From positions 372,001-436,000 of the forward strand of contig NZ_BMCN01000001.1 of assembly GCF_014635205.1 (NCBI RefSeq): a DNA stretch of 64,000 bases, read 5' to 3'. Each line of letters begins with the position of its first letter. Within the stretch, counting starts at the first letter, position 1. Below, in pieces: positions 38,782-47,356 of this stretch. The notes under the pieces are model-generated. The model did not search any database. It saw nothing but the letters and a program-made list of their open reading frames with translations, and had not been told where the DNA came from. The position numbers were made by a program, and so were the translations under genes. Source of the stretch: Jeotgalicoccus aerolatus (GTDB taxonomy: Bacteria > Bacillota > Bacilli > Staphylococcales > Salinicoccaceae).

Positions 38782-39501
38782 TTAACTTTTGTGAACGCTC
38801 GTCATAAATATTGCTTCATTATTTTCATCGACTGTCATTTCCGGTGAATAAATCGGCACAATCGGTGTGTATTCATACAAGATTGGACGAATATCCTCCC
38901 CTGTCTCAAAGTCGAGTCCTTCGTTTTCTATCATCATATTTAAATCATCTCTGTAGTCGACGATAAAGTCCTGGCCGCCGCTGTAATATACATTCAGCTG
39001 CTGTCCTGTGTACGGACTCGTTACCGTCGGGTTTTCAGTCAGATTGTAATGATCGAGATCCAGCTGATAGACATTCGGACCGACCTGGTCTCCGAGTTCA
39101 ACGTGCTCGCCCATACCGTTAATACGAAGACGCAGCGAACGGAGCTCCTCGATAATTGCAAGGTCTGCAATTTTCACTTCAGGATCTTCTTCTGCATTTA
39201 AAATAACGTATTGAAAATTACCGCCGTTTTCATAAGCTGTCGTGGGAATATCGCTTAAATATTCAGGCACGATACTCGTAAACTCAACTTGATAATCTAA
39301 ATATTCAGCAGTGTCGGACGTTGTTTTAATCGGTAAAATTCCGCCCTCTGCTTCCTGAAAGTTATCGACTGCATTTTGGACGTTCTGAATATCTGTTTCT
39401 GGCGGAATGTTACTCCCTGCCCGCTCATCTTCAGGATATAGACAGCCGCTTAATACTAACAATGCGAGTGCCATTGTGAATACATAAGTGAATTTACGCA
39501 T
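38782..39501 (-). CDS. yphF: YphF-like lipoprotein
   Basis: A 239-residue predicted lipoprotein: basic start, hydrophobic segment and lipobox LVLSGC, with the modified Cys at about residue 20, then an acidic extracytoplasmic domain. Length and position between gpsA-yphE and hup match YphF of B. subtilis. The role is unknown. The ATG at 39501 is eight bases after GGAGG and overlaps yphE by eight bases. Confidence 0.8.
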   Translation of the reverse strand: MRKFTYVFTMALALLVLSGCLYPEDERAGSNIPPETDIQNVQNAVDNFQEAEGGILPIKTTSDTAEYLDYQVEFTSIVPEYLSDIPTTAYENGGNFQYVILNAEEDPEVKIADLAIIEELRSLRLRINGMGEHVELGDQVGPNVYQLDLDHYNLTENPTVTSPYTGQQLNVYYSGGQDFIVDYRDDLNMMIENEGLDFETGEDIRPILYEYTPIVPIYSPEMTVDENNEAIFMTSVHKS

Positions 39502-39700
39502 GCGTGGATCCTCCAATAACGAGAATCATCAGCAGAAAGGCGAGTATTAATAATACCCATGCAATTAAAGAAACAAGAATACTGACAAAACGAATAGTAA
39601 TTACAAACCTTGCCAGATATATTAATACTGCTGCAAGTGCCATAAAGCCGATCGACACAAATGACACCCACATTAAGTCCATTCTAGAAATATCAAACAT
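39494..39700 (-). CDS. yphE: YphE-like small membrane protein (DUF2768)
   Basis: A 68-residue protein with two hydrophobic helices (about 10-33 and 37-62). It matches YphE (DUF2768) of B. subtilis in length, topology and position between gpsA and yphF. Function unknown. It overlaps yphF by eight bases, suggesting both products are made together and may work together at the membrane. Confidence 0.8.
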   Translation of the reverse strand: MFDISRMDLMWVSFVSIGFMALAAVLIYLARFVITIRFVSILVSLIAWVLLILAFLLMILVIGGSTHA

Positions 39701-39714
39701 ACATTTACCTCTAA

Positions 39715-40767
39715 CTATTTACTATTTTTTATTTGGCTTTCGAGCAGTTGTTTTAAGCCTTCCGATTCTGACGTTTTTTCGCGTTTCATTAAAGCGGAAA
39801 ACGCTTCGTCTTCGCTGATATCATTAAATAAATATCCGTACAGCACTTTTGTAATCGGCATATCGACATCGTATTTCTCAGCGAGCTCGTAAGTGGCCCG
39901 CGTCGTATTGACGCCTTCGACGACCATACCCATTTTTTCTGTTGCCTCTTCAAGAGAGAGTCCGCCGGCGAGCATTTGTCCGCAGCGGTAATTTCTCGAA
40001 TGCTGGCTGGTGGCAGTCACGATTAAATCGCCCATGCCTGCCAGTCCTAAAAATGTCAGAGGATTCGCACCGAGCTTAGTGCCGAGTCTGGCAATTTCAT
40101 GCAGGCCGCGCGTAATAACGGCGGCTTTTGGGTTATCGCCGAAGCCGTAGCCGGACAGAGCACCAACAGCCAGCGCAACAATATTTTTGAGCGCTCCGCC
40201 AATCTCTACACCGACCATATCATTATTCACGTATACTCTGAAGTAATCCGTCATAAAGACATCCTGAATAATTTCAGCGCCTTTTGAGTGAATGGAAGCT
40301 GTGCTGACAGTCGTCGGCTGTTTTTCAGCTACTTCTTCAGCATGGCTCGGTCCGCTCAAGACACAAATATCCGAAACGTATTCTGGATCAAAGACTTCTT
40401 CAAGCACTTCTGAAACGCGTTTATACGTGTTCAGTTCCAGTCCTTTTGCAACGTGCACGATCAGCACTTCTTTACTCAAGTCCTTGAGCAGCTGATTAAT
40501 TTCAGCTGCGACAGAGCGCATGGCATTAACAGGAACTGCCAGTACGAGAACCTCTCCGTGGCTGACAGCTTCTTTTAAAGACGATGTTGCTTTAATATCC
40601 GATGCTAAATCGATATTTTTTAAATACTGGCTGTTAGTGTGTGACTGATTAATTTCCAAAACAGTATCCTGATTTCTCCCGTACATCATGACCCGATTGT
40701 TATTATCATTCAAAACCATCGAGAGGCTTGTACCAAAACTACCTGTTCCAATGACTGAGATGTTCAT
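39715..40767 (-). CDS. gpsA: NAD(P)-dependent glycerol-3-phosphate dehydrogenase
   Basis: Makes sn-glycerol-3-phosphate from dihydroxyacetone phosphate for phospholipid and teichoic acid synthesis. The 350-residue protein has the Rossmann motif IGTGSFGTSLS, VAKGLE, LSGPSHAEEVA, the catalytic Lys in GGALKNIVALA, and GLAGMGDLIVT. It is next to der, and plsC in this region uses its product's acylated form. Confidence 0.95.
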   Translation of the reverse strand: MNISVIGTGSFGTSLSMVLNDNNNRVMMYGRNQDTVLEINQSHTNSQYLKNIDLASDIKATSSLKEAVSHGEVLVLAVPVNAMRSVAAEINQLLKDLSKEVLIVHVAKGLELNTYKRVSEVLEEVFDPEYVSDICVLSGPSHAEEVAEKQPTTVSTASIHSKGAEIIQDVFMTDYFRVYVNNDMVGVEIGGALKNIVALAVGALSGYGFGDNPKAAVITRGLHEIARLGTKLGANPLTFLGLAGMGDLIVTATSQHSRNYRCGQMLAGGLSLEEATEKMGMVVEGVNTTRATYELAEKYDVDMPITKVLYGYLFNDISEDEAFSALMKREKTSESEGLKQLLESQIKNSK

Positions 40768-40782
40768 ATTGATACCTACTTT

Positions 40783-42096
40783 CTAATTTCGTTTACGGCT
40801 GATGATGTGAATCGGTGTGCCGGTAAAATCAAAGGCTTTTCTAAGCTGATTTTCAATATACCGTCTGTAGCTGAAGTGCATCAGCTCAACATCATTGACA
40901 AAGAGTACAAATGTCGGGGGACCGACACTGACCTGCGTCCCGTAATATATGCTTAAGCGGCGGCCTGTGGAATCAGTCGGTGTCGGATTCATGCTGACAC
41001 TGTCGACGAGCACTTCGTTTAAAGTGCTGGATTTCACGCGCATATTGCTTGAAGCGTATGCTTGCTGAATAAGCGGGAATAATGTCTTCAGACGGACCTT
41101 AGTCGCTGCTGATACGAAAGTAATCGGTGCATAATCTAAATACTGGAAGTTAGATCTGATATCCAGTTCGAAATTGCGCATCGTTTTTTCATCTTTTTCT
41201 ACAGCATCCCACTTGTTGACAACGATAATAATCGCACGGCCTGCCTCATGTGCCAGACCGGCAATTCTTTTATCCTGTTCTCTGATACCTTCTTCGCCGT
41301 TAATGACGACCATAACAACATCGGAACGTTCAATCGCTCTGGTTGCTCTGAGGACAGAGTATTTCTCTGTCGCTTCGTACACCTTGCCGCGTTTTCTCAT
41401 TCCAGCTGTATCGATTAAAGTGTAGTCTTCTCCGTCGTATGTATACGACGTATCTATTGCATCACGGGTTGTGCCTGCAATGTCCGAGACGATAACACGT
41501 TCTTCACCGAGAATGGCATTAACCAGACTCGATTTACCAACATTTGGACGGCCGATTAACGACACTTTAATCGCCGGATCTTCTTCTACTTCAGTCTCTA
41601 AAGACTTAAAGTGCTGGACGACTTCATCCAGTGCATCGCCGAGACCTAAACCGTGCGATCCTGATACCGGCCATGGTTCGCCGAGACCAAGCTGATAAAA
41701 CTCATATATCTCACTGCGCATTTCATAGTTATCAATTTTGTTAACCGCTAAAACGACAGGTTTTTTAGACTTCTGTAAAATACGTGCAACAAATAAATCA
41801 TCGCTCGTTACACCGTCTCTGCCGTTCACAATCATAATAATAACATCTGCTTCAAGAATGGCGATTTCAGCCTGCATTTTAATCTGCTGCTGAAACGGCT
41901 CATCCTTAATTTCAATACCGCCGGTATCAATTAAATTAAAAGTATAATTTAACCAGTCACCTTCAGCGTACAATCTATCTCTTGTGACGCCCGGAGAATC
42001 TTCGACAATTGCCTTTCTTTCTCCGATAATTCTGTTAAAAAGCGTGGACTTGCCGACATTTGGCCGCCCTACTACTGCTACTGTTGGTTTATACAT
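40783..42096 (-). CDS. der: Ribosome-associated GTPase Der (EngA)
   Basis: A 437-residue double GTPase needed for 50S ribosome maturation. Domain 1 has [14 protein letters not shown] and DTGGIE; domain 2 has [23 protein letters not shown] and VNKWDAVE; a KH-like domain follows to the C-terminus. The ATG at 42096 ([10 protein letters not shown]) has GGGAGGG before it. A longer upstream frame lacks a ribosome site and is not used. Confidence 0.96.
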   Translation of the reverse strand: MYKPTVAVVGRPNVGKSTLFNRIIGERKAIVEDSPGVTRDRLYAEGDWLNYTFNLIDTGGIEIKDEPFQQQIKMQAEIAILEADVIIMIVNGRDGVTSDDLFVARILQKSKKPVVLAVNKIDNYEMRSEIYEFYQLGLGEPWPVSGSHGLGLGDALDEVVQHFKSLETEVEEDPAIKVSLIGRPNVGKSSLVNAILGEERVIVSDIAGTTRDAIDTSYTYDGEDYTLIDTAGMRKRGKVYEATEKYSVLRATRAIERSDVVMVVINGEEGIREQDKRIAGLAHEAGRAIIIVVNKWDAVEKDEKTMRNFELDIRSNFQYLDYAPITFVSAATKVRLKTLFPLIQQAYASSNMRVKSSTLNEVLVDSVSMNPTPTDSTGRRLSIYYGTQVSVGPPTFVLFVNDVELMHFSYRRYIENQLRKAFDFTGTPIHIISRKRN

Positions 42097-42140
42097 TGTT
42101 ACCCTCCCTGTATGCACATATATTTTAACACAAATAAAAT

Positions 42141-42166
42141 AAAGAGCGATAGTATCATCGCTCTTT
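42141..42166 (-). terminator. Intrinsic terminator of rpsA
   Basis: A perfect 10-bp stem AAAGAGCGAT/ATCGCTCTTT with a six-base loop, followed on the minus strand by ATTTTATTTG. Confidence 0.88.
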
Positions 42167-42186
42167 ATCATGAGTGAATTCTAATA

Positions 42187-43437
42187 TTATAAGTCTAAAT
42201 CTTTAAATCGATCTCCGAAGACGTCGCCTAAAGTTGGTGCGTCATCATCCGTATCGTCAGTGTAAACTTGTGAATTCTGTTCCTGTTTAGCCTGTTTCGG
42301 TCTAGCCGGCGCAGATTCAAGTGCTTTGATAGACAGTGAAATTTTCTCGTTATCCTTATCAAGGCCGATAATTTTCACTTCAATTTCCTGTTCTTCTTTA
42401 AGAACATCAGATGGTACGTTGACGTGGTCGTGTGCTATTTCTGAAATATGCACCAGTCCTTCAACACCCGGTGATACTTCTACGAAGGCACCGAAATCAA
42501 CAAGGCGCTTAACAGTACCATTCAGTACGTCGCCTGTATCATGCGCATCGATAAATTTATTAAATGGTGATTCGCCAGCTTGTTTAATAGACAGGCTGAT
42601 GCGTTCCTGTTCAGGATTAACATCGAGCACTTTAACATTAACCTTCTGGCCAATTTCTACAGCATCTTCAACACTGTTAACGCGGCTGTAGCTTAACTCG
42701 GAAATATGAGCCAGGCCGTCTACGCTGCCGATGTTAATGAATGCACCGAATGAAGTGGTTCTGACTACTTCACCTTCGATGATGCTGCCGATTTCAAGAT
42801 CCTGAAGTTCCGCTTGGCGATGTTTAGATTTTTCACCTTCAACAATGCGCTTGCGGTTAAGGATTACCCTGTTTTTCTCCTGGTCAATGTCCTCTACTTT
42901 AACTTCGAGAGTTTGACCTGTGAACTGCTCAAGATCTTCAATATATTCGTCAGAAAGGAGTGATGCAGGGATAAAACCTCTGACACCGACGTCTAATACA
43001 AGACCTGCTTTAACTGCTTCTACAACAGTACCTTCAAGCGTTGCATCAGCATCCTGTTTCTGTTTTAAATCTTCGTATGCTTTTTGTTCATCGAGCTTGC
43101 GGATTGAAATAATGATGTTTTTAGCATCATCTTCAACTTTGATTACTACTGCAGTGATGGAATCATCCAGTGCAATAATATCATTCGGGTGCTCGATACG
43201 TTTGTTTGTAAGCTGACTGATTGGAATTATGCCCTCGTAGTCAGAATCATCGACTTGAACTTTTACAAACTTATCTTCGATGTTAAAAATTGTACCTGTT
43301 ACTGTGTCACCTACTGCAAACGGACCGTTTTCTGCCGTTTCAGTATCGTTCTGTACCTCTTCGCTGTTGTCAGGTGCATTATTTTCCTGTGTTTCTTCGA
43401 TGTTTGAATCTTCGTTCTTAATGTCTTCTGTCGTCAT
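42187..43437 (-). CDS. rpsA: S1 RNA-binding domain protein (RpsA homologue)
   Basis: A 416-residue protein with an acidic N-terminus (to about 38) and four S1 domains, the last two clearest: GSIIEGEVVRTTSFGAFINIG and GTVKRLVDFGAFVEVSPGVEGLVHISE (each given in part). Low-GC Gram-positive S1 homologues have four domains, versus six in E. coli, and are less tightly bound to ribosomes. ATG follows TTGGAGGCAAGCAC. It has its own promoter and terminator. The acidic tail ends near LGDVFGDRFKDLDL. Confidence 0.94.
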   Translation of the reverse strand: MTTEDIKNEDSNIEETQENNAPDNSEEVQNDTETAENGPFAVGDTVTGTIFNIEDKFVKVQVDDSDYEGIIPISQLTNKRIEHPNDIIALDDSITAVVIKVEDDAKNIIISIRKLDEQKAYEDLKQKQDADATLEGTVVEAVKAGLVLDVGVRGFIPASLLSDEYIEDLEQFTGQTLEVKVEDIDQEKNRVILNRKRIVEGEKSKHRQAELQDLEIGSIIEGEVVRTTSFGAFINIGSVDGLAHISELSYSRVNSVEDAVEIGQKVNVKVLDVNPEQERISLSIKQAGESPFNKFIDAHDTGDVLNGTVKRLVDFGAFVEVSPGVEGLVHISEIAHDHVNVPSDVLKEEQEIEVKIIGLDKDNEKISLSIKALESAPARPKQAKQEQNSQVYTDDTDDDAPTLGDVFGDRFKDLDL

Positions 43438-43462
43438 GTGCTTGCCTCCAATTACTATACAG

Positions 43463-43490
43463 TGTATATAAATAACTTCTTACAATTCAA
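43463..43490 (-). promoter_or_regulatory. Candidate promoter of rpsA
   Basis: TTGAAT (43490-43485), 16-base spacer, TATACA (43468-43463). A TTGACA (43502-43497) lies further upstream, so the exact -35 is uncertain. Confidence 0.5.
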
Positions 43491-43506
43491 AGCTTTTGTC
43501 AAGTGA

Positions 43507-44085
43507 TTATTCAGAAAATAGTAAATTGTTTAGTTTTTCTTCCAATTTACGAGTTAAATCTTTACGGGAGTTGCCAGCTGCTAAAAATTCTTTAGTATCA
43601 ATCGGTTTCCCAAATACAATTGTAACACCTTTTTTTCTATTATACTCCCCTTTTATAATAACGGGAACAATCGGTGCTTCAGATTTGGCTGCAATGAAGC
43701 TGGCGCCTTCCTGTAAATCCTGCAGTTTTGTAACGTCCCCCTTGTTGCGGTGGCCTTCCGGGAAGATCAGCAGACAGCGATCTTCTTTTAAAGCATTAAT
43801 CGATGTTTTCAAGGCCGCTCTGTCACTTTTGCCGCGTGAAACTGGAATGGCATTTAACTTCGGAAATACTTTGCCGATGACCGGCAGTTCAAAGAGTTCA
43901 GATTTTGCAAAAAATGACAGCTGACGATCGAGTGCCAGGCCGACTAATGGCGGATCAAAGTCCGAGATATGATTTGAACAGAGCATGACCGGACCGGTTG
44001 CCGGCACTCTGTCTTTGCCGATGACTGTTATTTTAAATCTGAGTTTGTAATATCGGTTAAGTAAAAATTTTGCAAATTCATACAT
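43507..44085 (-). CDS. plsC: 1-acylglycerol-3-phosphate acyltransferase PlsC-like
   Basis: A 192-residue membrane-associated acyltransferase that makes phosphatidic acid. Catalytic NHxxxxD appears as NHISDFD, and the substrate motif as IFPEGHRNKGD. Start MYEFAKFLLN at 44085 resembles B. subtilis PlsC; a GTG six bases upstream is possible but too near GGAGG. It follows cmk at once, and its ribosome site is formed by the last cmk codons (CTGGAGGTATAG). Confidence 0.9.
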   Translation of the reverse strand: MYEFAKFLLNRYYKLRFKITVIGKDRVPATGPVMLCSNHISDFDPPLVGLALDRQLSFFAKSELFELPVIGKVFPKLNAIPVSRGKSDRAALKTSINALKEDRCLLIFPEGHRNKGDVTKLQDLQEGASFIAAKSEAPIVPVIIKGEYNRKKGVTIVFGKPIDTKEFLAAGNSRKDLTRKLEEKLNNLLFSE

Positions 44086-44090
44086 AATCA

Positions 44091-44741
44091 CTATACCTCC
44101 AGTTTATCTTCGACCAGCTGAATGATCTTGTCTTCGGCTTCTTCAATCGATAAATAACTCGTATCGAGGAGAATTGCGTCGTCAGCCTGGACGAGGGGTG
44201 AAATTTCTCTCGTGCTGTCAATCTGATCGCGGCGGATGATTTCATCTGTCAGCGTTTGTAAATCGATGGTATTGCCGCGTGCTGTTTCTTCAAGCAGCCG
44301 TCTCTTTGCTCTGACTTCAGGTGATGCCTGCATAAAGATTTTCACTTCAGCATCCGGCAGTACAGTCGTGCCGATGTCCCGGCCGTCCATAACGACGCTG
44401 TCAGTGCGGCTGATTTTGCGCTGCATATCAACGAGGTAGGATCTGACTTCCCCGATTGCAGACACGCGGCTGACACTGTTCGTAACTTCAGGAGAGCGGA
44501 TTTCTTTAGAGACATCTGTTCCGTTTAAGTATACTTCGTCATTAATACCAAACGTAATATCGATATGCTCGGAAATATTTTCAATAATCTTGTCTCCGTG
44601 CTCAAGCACGTACAGTGTAACTGCCCGGTACATGGCACCGGTATCAATATATAAAAATTGTAATTTTTTTGCGACGCGTTTTGCAATTGTGCTCTTGCCG
44701 GCAGCTGCCGGTCCGTCAATTGCGATGCTGATTTGTGACAT
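44091..44741 (-). CDS. cmk: Cytidylate kinase
   Basis: Phosphorylates CMP and dCMP with ATP. The 216-residue protein has the P-loop IDGPAAAGKSTIAKRV, YIDTGAMYRAVTLY, VMDGRDIGTTVLPDA and RRLLEE. The ATG at 44741 (MSQISIAIDG) is chosen by the family N-terminus; its ribosome site is weak, and an ATG at 44759 overlaps the ebpS stop (TAATG), so a six-residue longer form is possible. Confidence 0.95.
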   Translation of the reverse strand: MSQISIAIDGPAAAGKSTIAKRVAKKLQFLYIDTGAMYRAVTLYVLEHGDKIIENISEHIDITFGINDEVYLNGTDVSKEIRSPEVTNSVSRVSAIGEVRSYLVDMQRKISRTDSVVMDGRDIGTTVLPDAEVKIFMQASPEVRAKRRLLEETARGNTIDLQTLTDEIIRRDQIDSTREISPLVQADDAILLDTSYLSIEEAEDKIIQLVEDKLEV

Positions 44742-44758
44742 TTGATGGCCTACTTTCA

Positions 44759-45859
44759 TTACGGTATTATTAATTCCTGCCCGACACTCAGACTGTCCGG
44801 TGTGACGCCGTTCGCTTCCATAATGCGCTGAACATTTTCAGAACTGCCGTCGCCGTAATACTGAATTGCAATACGGTATAAATTATCCTGAGGTGTGACG
44901 ACGTGGGATGCATTGGCGTTTTGTGTTTCAGAAGGTTCGGTCTCTGTTTCAGTTTCCGGAGTTTCTGTTTCTGCTGCAGTTTGAGATTCATTGTCAGCAC
45001 TTTCGTCTGCTGTTTCTGCGTCATTTGCCGACTCATCTTCTTCATTCGAAGCTTCTTCAGAATCCTCACTGTCACTGCTGTTTTCAGTCTCTGACTCTGC
45101 AGGTTCATCTTCCTTACTCCGTATCGCATTAAGTGATGCGTCTTCTAACTCCTGCAATTCTTCTTGGGAATAATTTGCTTCAAGATCGCTCGCTGCTAAG
45201 TCGCCGCTGCGGTTTTCAGCCAGCCGTCTTTCGTGCTCGGCTTTTTGAGCCTGCAGCGCTTCATTAAATTCTGCAGAGTTTTGATCCTCTTCTTCACCCT
45301 CAGCACCGCCCTCAGCAGTTTCTTCAGATGCATTTTCATTGGCCAGATTAATTTCATCGTTTAAAGACGGCCAGAAGTTTGAAAAGATTAAGAAAGCAAA
45401 TAAGACTGTAATCGGAATTAAGACAAGTACTGCGATAAGCCATGGAAGCATCCGTTTCTTGCCGCTGCTGTCTGTTTTTTGTTTTTTATTTCCTGCAGTT
45501 TTAGAAGCTGCACCAATACTGCCAAGTTTTTCTTTTGAAACTTTCAGCTCATTTTTAATACGATTTTGATAGGCTGAAAATTGACCGGCAAAAAAAGCTT
45601 TTCCCTTTGCAGCATTTTCTGCACTGAAATAACCTTTCAGCTTATCCGATAAAGTGTTATCTTTTGGCTGTTTTTTTTGTTCAGGCTTTTTTTTATTCGG
45701 TTCTTTGGTGTCACCGGCTTCTTTAGCTTTATGACGTGCACTGCGGCTCAATTTTTCATGTTTTGGCTCTTCGGATTTTTTGCTACCTGCACTTTTTTTA
45801 CTAGACTTTTCATCCTGTGCACGCTTATGGTTCATATCTTTGTAAAAATCATCTTTCAT
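44759..45859 (-). CDS. ebpS: EbpS-like membrane protein with LysM domain
   Basis: A 366-residue protein with a basic, Lys-rich N-terminal region (to about 130), one membrane helix (about 138-160), a long acidic Glu/Ser/Thr region and a C-terminal LysM domain with HVVTPQDNLYRIAIQYYG. This architecture and its place next to fer match S. aureus EbpS, reported to bind elastin. The N-terminal binding region itself is not clearly conserved, so elastin binding is not claimed. LysM should bind peptidoglycan. ATG at 45859 follows AGGAGAATG. Confidence 0.82.
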   Translation of the reverse strand: MKDDFYKDMNHKRAQDEKSSKKSAGSKKSEEPKHEKLSRSARHKAKEAGDTKEPNKKKPEQKKQPKDNTLSDKLKGYFSAENAAKGKAFFAGQFSAYQNRIKNELKVSKEKLGSIGAASKTAGNKKQKTDSSGKKRMLPWLIAVLVLIPITVLFAFLIFSNFWPSLNDEINLANENASEETAEGGAEGEEEDQNSAEFNEALQAQKAEHERRLAENRSGDLAASDLEANYSQEELQELEDASLNAIRSKEDEPAESETENSSDSEDSEEASNEEDESANDAETADESADNESQTAAETETPETETETEPSETQNANASHVVTPQDNLYRIAIQYYGDGSSENVQRIMEANGVTPDSLSVGQELIIP

Positions 45860-45894
45860 AGCGCATTCTCCTAGTAAACTCATTCTTAAGTTTA

Positions 45895-45923
45895 ATTATA
45901 TATTGTTTGTATGGACATTTAAA
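45895..45923 (-). promoter_or_regulatory. Candidate promoter of ebpS
   Basis: TTTAAA (45923-45918), 17-base spacer, consensus TATAAT (45900-45895), 36 bases before the ebpS start. The -35 is weak. Confidence 0.5.
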
Positions 45924-45971
45924 GAGTAATCATACTTACGGTGTATTGTTGACGAATTCGATTTTTGTTCA

Positions 45972-46000
45972 TTGATAATTTTTTGATTTTCTCTTAATAT
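45972..46000 (+). promoter_or_regulatory. Promoter of fer
   Basis: TTGATA (45972-45977), 17-base spacer, TAATAT (45995-46000), 40 bases before the ferredoxin start. The 180-base gap holds this and the divergent ebpS promoter. Confidence 0.6.
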
Positions 46001-46027
46001 AAGTTATGAACTAATCGTAAACGTTAA

Positions 46028-46294
<267 letters not shown>

Positions 46295-46303
46295 AAATTA
46301 AGA

Positions 46304-46338
46304 AGAGGACATTTCTATTTGAAGTGTTCTCTTTTATT
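46304..46338 (+). terminator. Intrinsic terminator of fer
   Basis: A 12-bp stem AGAGGACATTTC/GAAGTGTTCTCT with two G-U pairs and a five-base loop, then TTTATT, ten bases after the fer stop. Confidence 0.8.
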
Positions 46339-46377
46339 AAAAGCATGGGTCCTGTTATTCATAGGAACTATGCTTTT
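46339..46377. other. Second hairpin downstream of fer
   Basis: An 8-bp stem AAAAGCAT/ATGCTTTT (46339-46346, 46370-46377) with an inner TCCT/AGGA pair, then TTAATTT. It could be a backup terminator or the left boundary of the repeat array that follows. Confidence 0.6.
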
Positions 46378-46417
46378 TAATTTGGGTTATTGCTGTATCC
46401 TGCTTATGATCAGCTTC

Positions 46418-46663
46418 CGGACGACGTCGTCAAATTCACCACGTCATCCCAACGTCTCCGGACGACGTCGTCAATTTCACCACGTCATCCCAACGTCTCC
46501 GGACGACGTCGTCGAATTCACCACATCATCCCAACGTCTCCGGACGACGTCGTCATTTTCACCACGTCATCCCAGTGCTTCCGGGCGACGTCGTCAAATT
46601 CACCACGTCATCCCAGTGCTTCCGGACGACGTCGTCAAATTCACCACGTCATCCCAGCCCGCT
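46418..46663. repeat. 41-bp tandem repeat array with GACGACGTCGTC palindrome
   Basis: Six units of exactly 41 bases begin at 46418, 46459, 46500, 46541, 46582 and 46623. Each begins CGGACGACGTCGTC, holding the perfect 12-base palindrome GACGACGTCGTC (one change in unit 5), then a variable 3-4 base stretch, TTCACCACGTCATCCCA, and either ACGTCTC (units 1-3) or GTGCTTC (units 4-5). The region is far more GC-rich than its surroundings. It fills the gap between fer and ribU. Long frames cross it but lack start signals. Confidence 0.93.
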
Positions 46664-46720
46664 CCCGCCCCGCTCTCCTTGTCAAATCAGCCTTTTTATC
46701 AATATACAGCTGCAGAATAC

Positions 46721-46765
46721 AAAAAACACCCTTAAAGTTGAACGCTAAGAACAAATTTAAGGGTG
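46721..46765 (-). terminator. Intrinsic terminator of ribU (srr/ribU operon end)
   Basis: On the minus strand, CACCCTTAAA (46765-46756) pairs with TTTAAGGGTG (46736-46727) over 10 bp, with a 19-base loop, followed by TTTTTTG. Confidence 0.8.
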
Positions 46766-46796
46766 AAGTCTGTATTAATTTTAAGAACGCGCTATT

Positions 46797-47351
46797 TTAA
46801 TACCGTTTTTTAAGGAGCGGCACTGCTTTTTTGTAAATAATATAGCAGATAATACTTAAAATAATTCCTTTAACAATATTAAATGGAATAATACCGGCCG
46901 TAATGACTGTTCTCAGGTTATTAATTATATCTGTCTGATCCACGATTAAACCGTAAGCTGGCAACAGTACGAAATAGTTTAAAATTGCCAGTGCCAGCGT
47001 CAGCACTATCGTACCTGCGACGAAACCGGCAATCAGACTTTTAGCAGTCTGGCGTTTGTAATAGAAAAAGTATACCGGCAGCAGGAAAGAAAATGCTGCA
47101 AGCAGATTGGCAATCGGGCCGATCGGCTCCGATGCCATTAAAATACTGAACAGCACAATTTTCATAATGATGATCAGTGAACCGCCGATGCCGCCGAATA
47201 ATACAAAACCGATAAAGGCCGGTATATCAGATAAATCCAGCATTAAAAATGGCGGCAGAAACGGCAGCGGGAATTGTATCAGCATCAAAATAAATGACAA
47301 AGCACTTAGGATACTGATGTAAATTATTTTTCTGAGTCGCTGTCTGTCCAT
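46797..47351 (-). CDS. ribU: ECF transporter substrate-binding protein, RibU-like (riboflavin/FMN)
   Basis: A 184-residue membrane protein with about six helices, the S component of an energy-coupling-factor transporter. The pattern FPLPFLPPFLMLDLSDIPA near the N-terminus and EPIGPIANLLAAFSF fit the RibU family, so riboflavin uptake is likely. No FMN riboswitch precedes it: it starts six bases after srrB. The ATP-binding and T components are elsewhere. Linkage to srrAB is the same in S. aureus. Confidence 0.88.
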   Translation of the reverse strand: MDRQRLRKIIYISILSALSFILMLIQFPLPFLPPFLMLDLSDIPAFIGFVLFGGIGGSLIIIMKIVLFSILMASEPIGPIANLLAAFSFLLPVYFFYYKRQTAKSLIAGFVAGTIVLTLALAILNYFVLLPAYGLIVDQTDIINNLRTVITAGIIPFNIVKGIILSIICYIIYKKAVPLLKKRY

Positions 47352-47356
47352 TTAGC

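Noticed and set aside
44788-45129. A 113-residue basic open frame within ebpS in another frame
   Set aside because: It is a shadow of the Glu/Ser-rich coding repeat and has no start signal.
46418-46663. CRISPR array
   Set aside because: Units are contiguous with no unique spacers, the differences are point changes, and no cas genes are near. The same reasons exclude the array at 16.2-16.5 kb.
46319-46800. Two overlapping open frames of about 137 residues across the 41-bp array
   Set aside because: Both frames are products of the repeat and lack plausible start signals; the peptides are low-complexity and differ only by frame.
47352-47356. FMN riboswitch before ribU
   Set aside because: Only five bases separate srrB and ribU, so there is no room for a riboswitch; ribU is read from the upstream operon.
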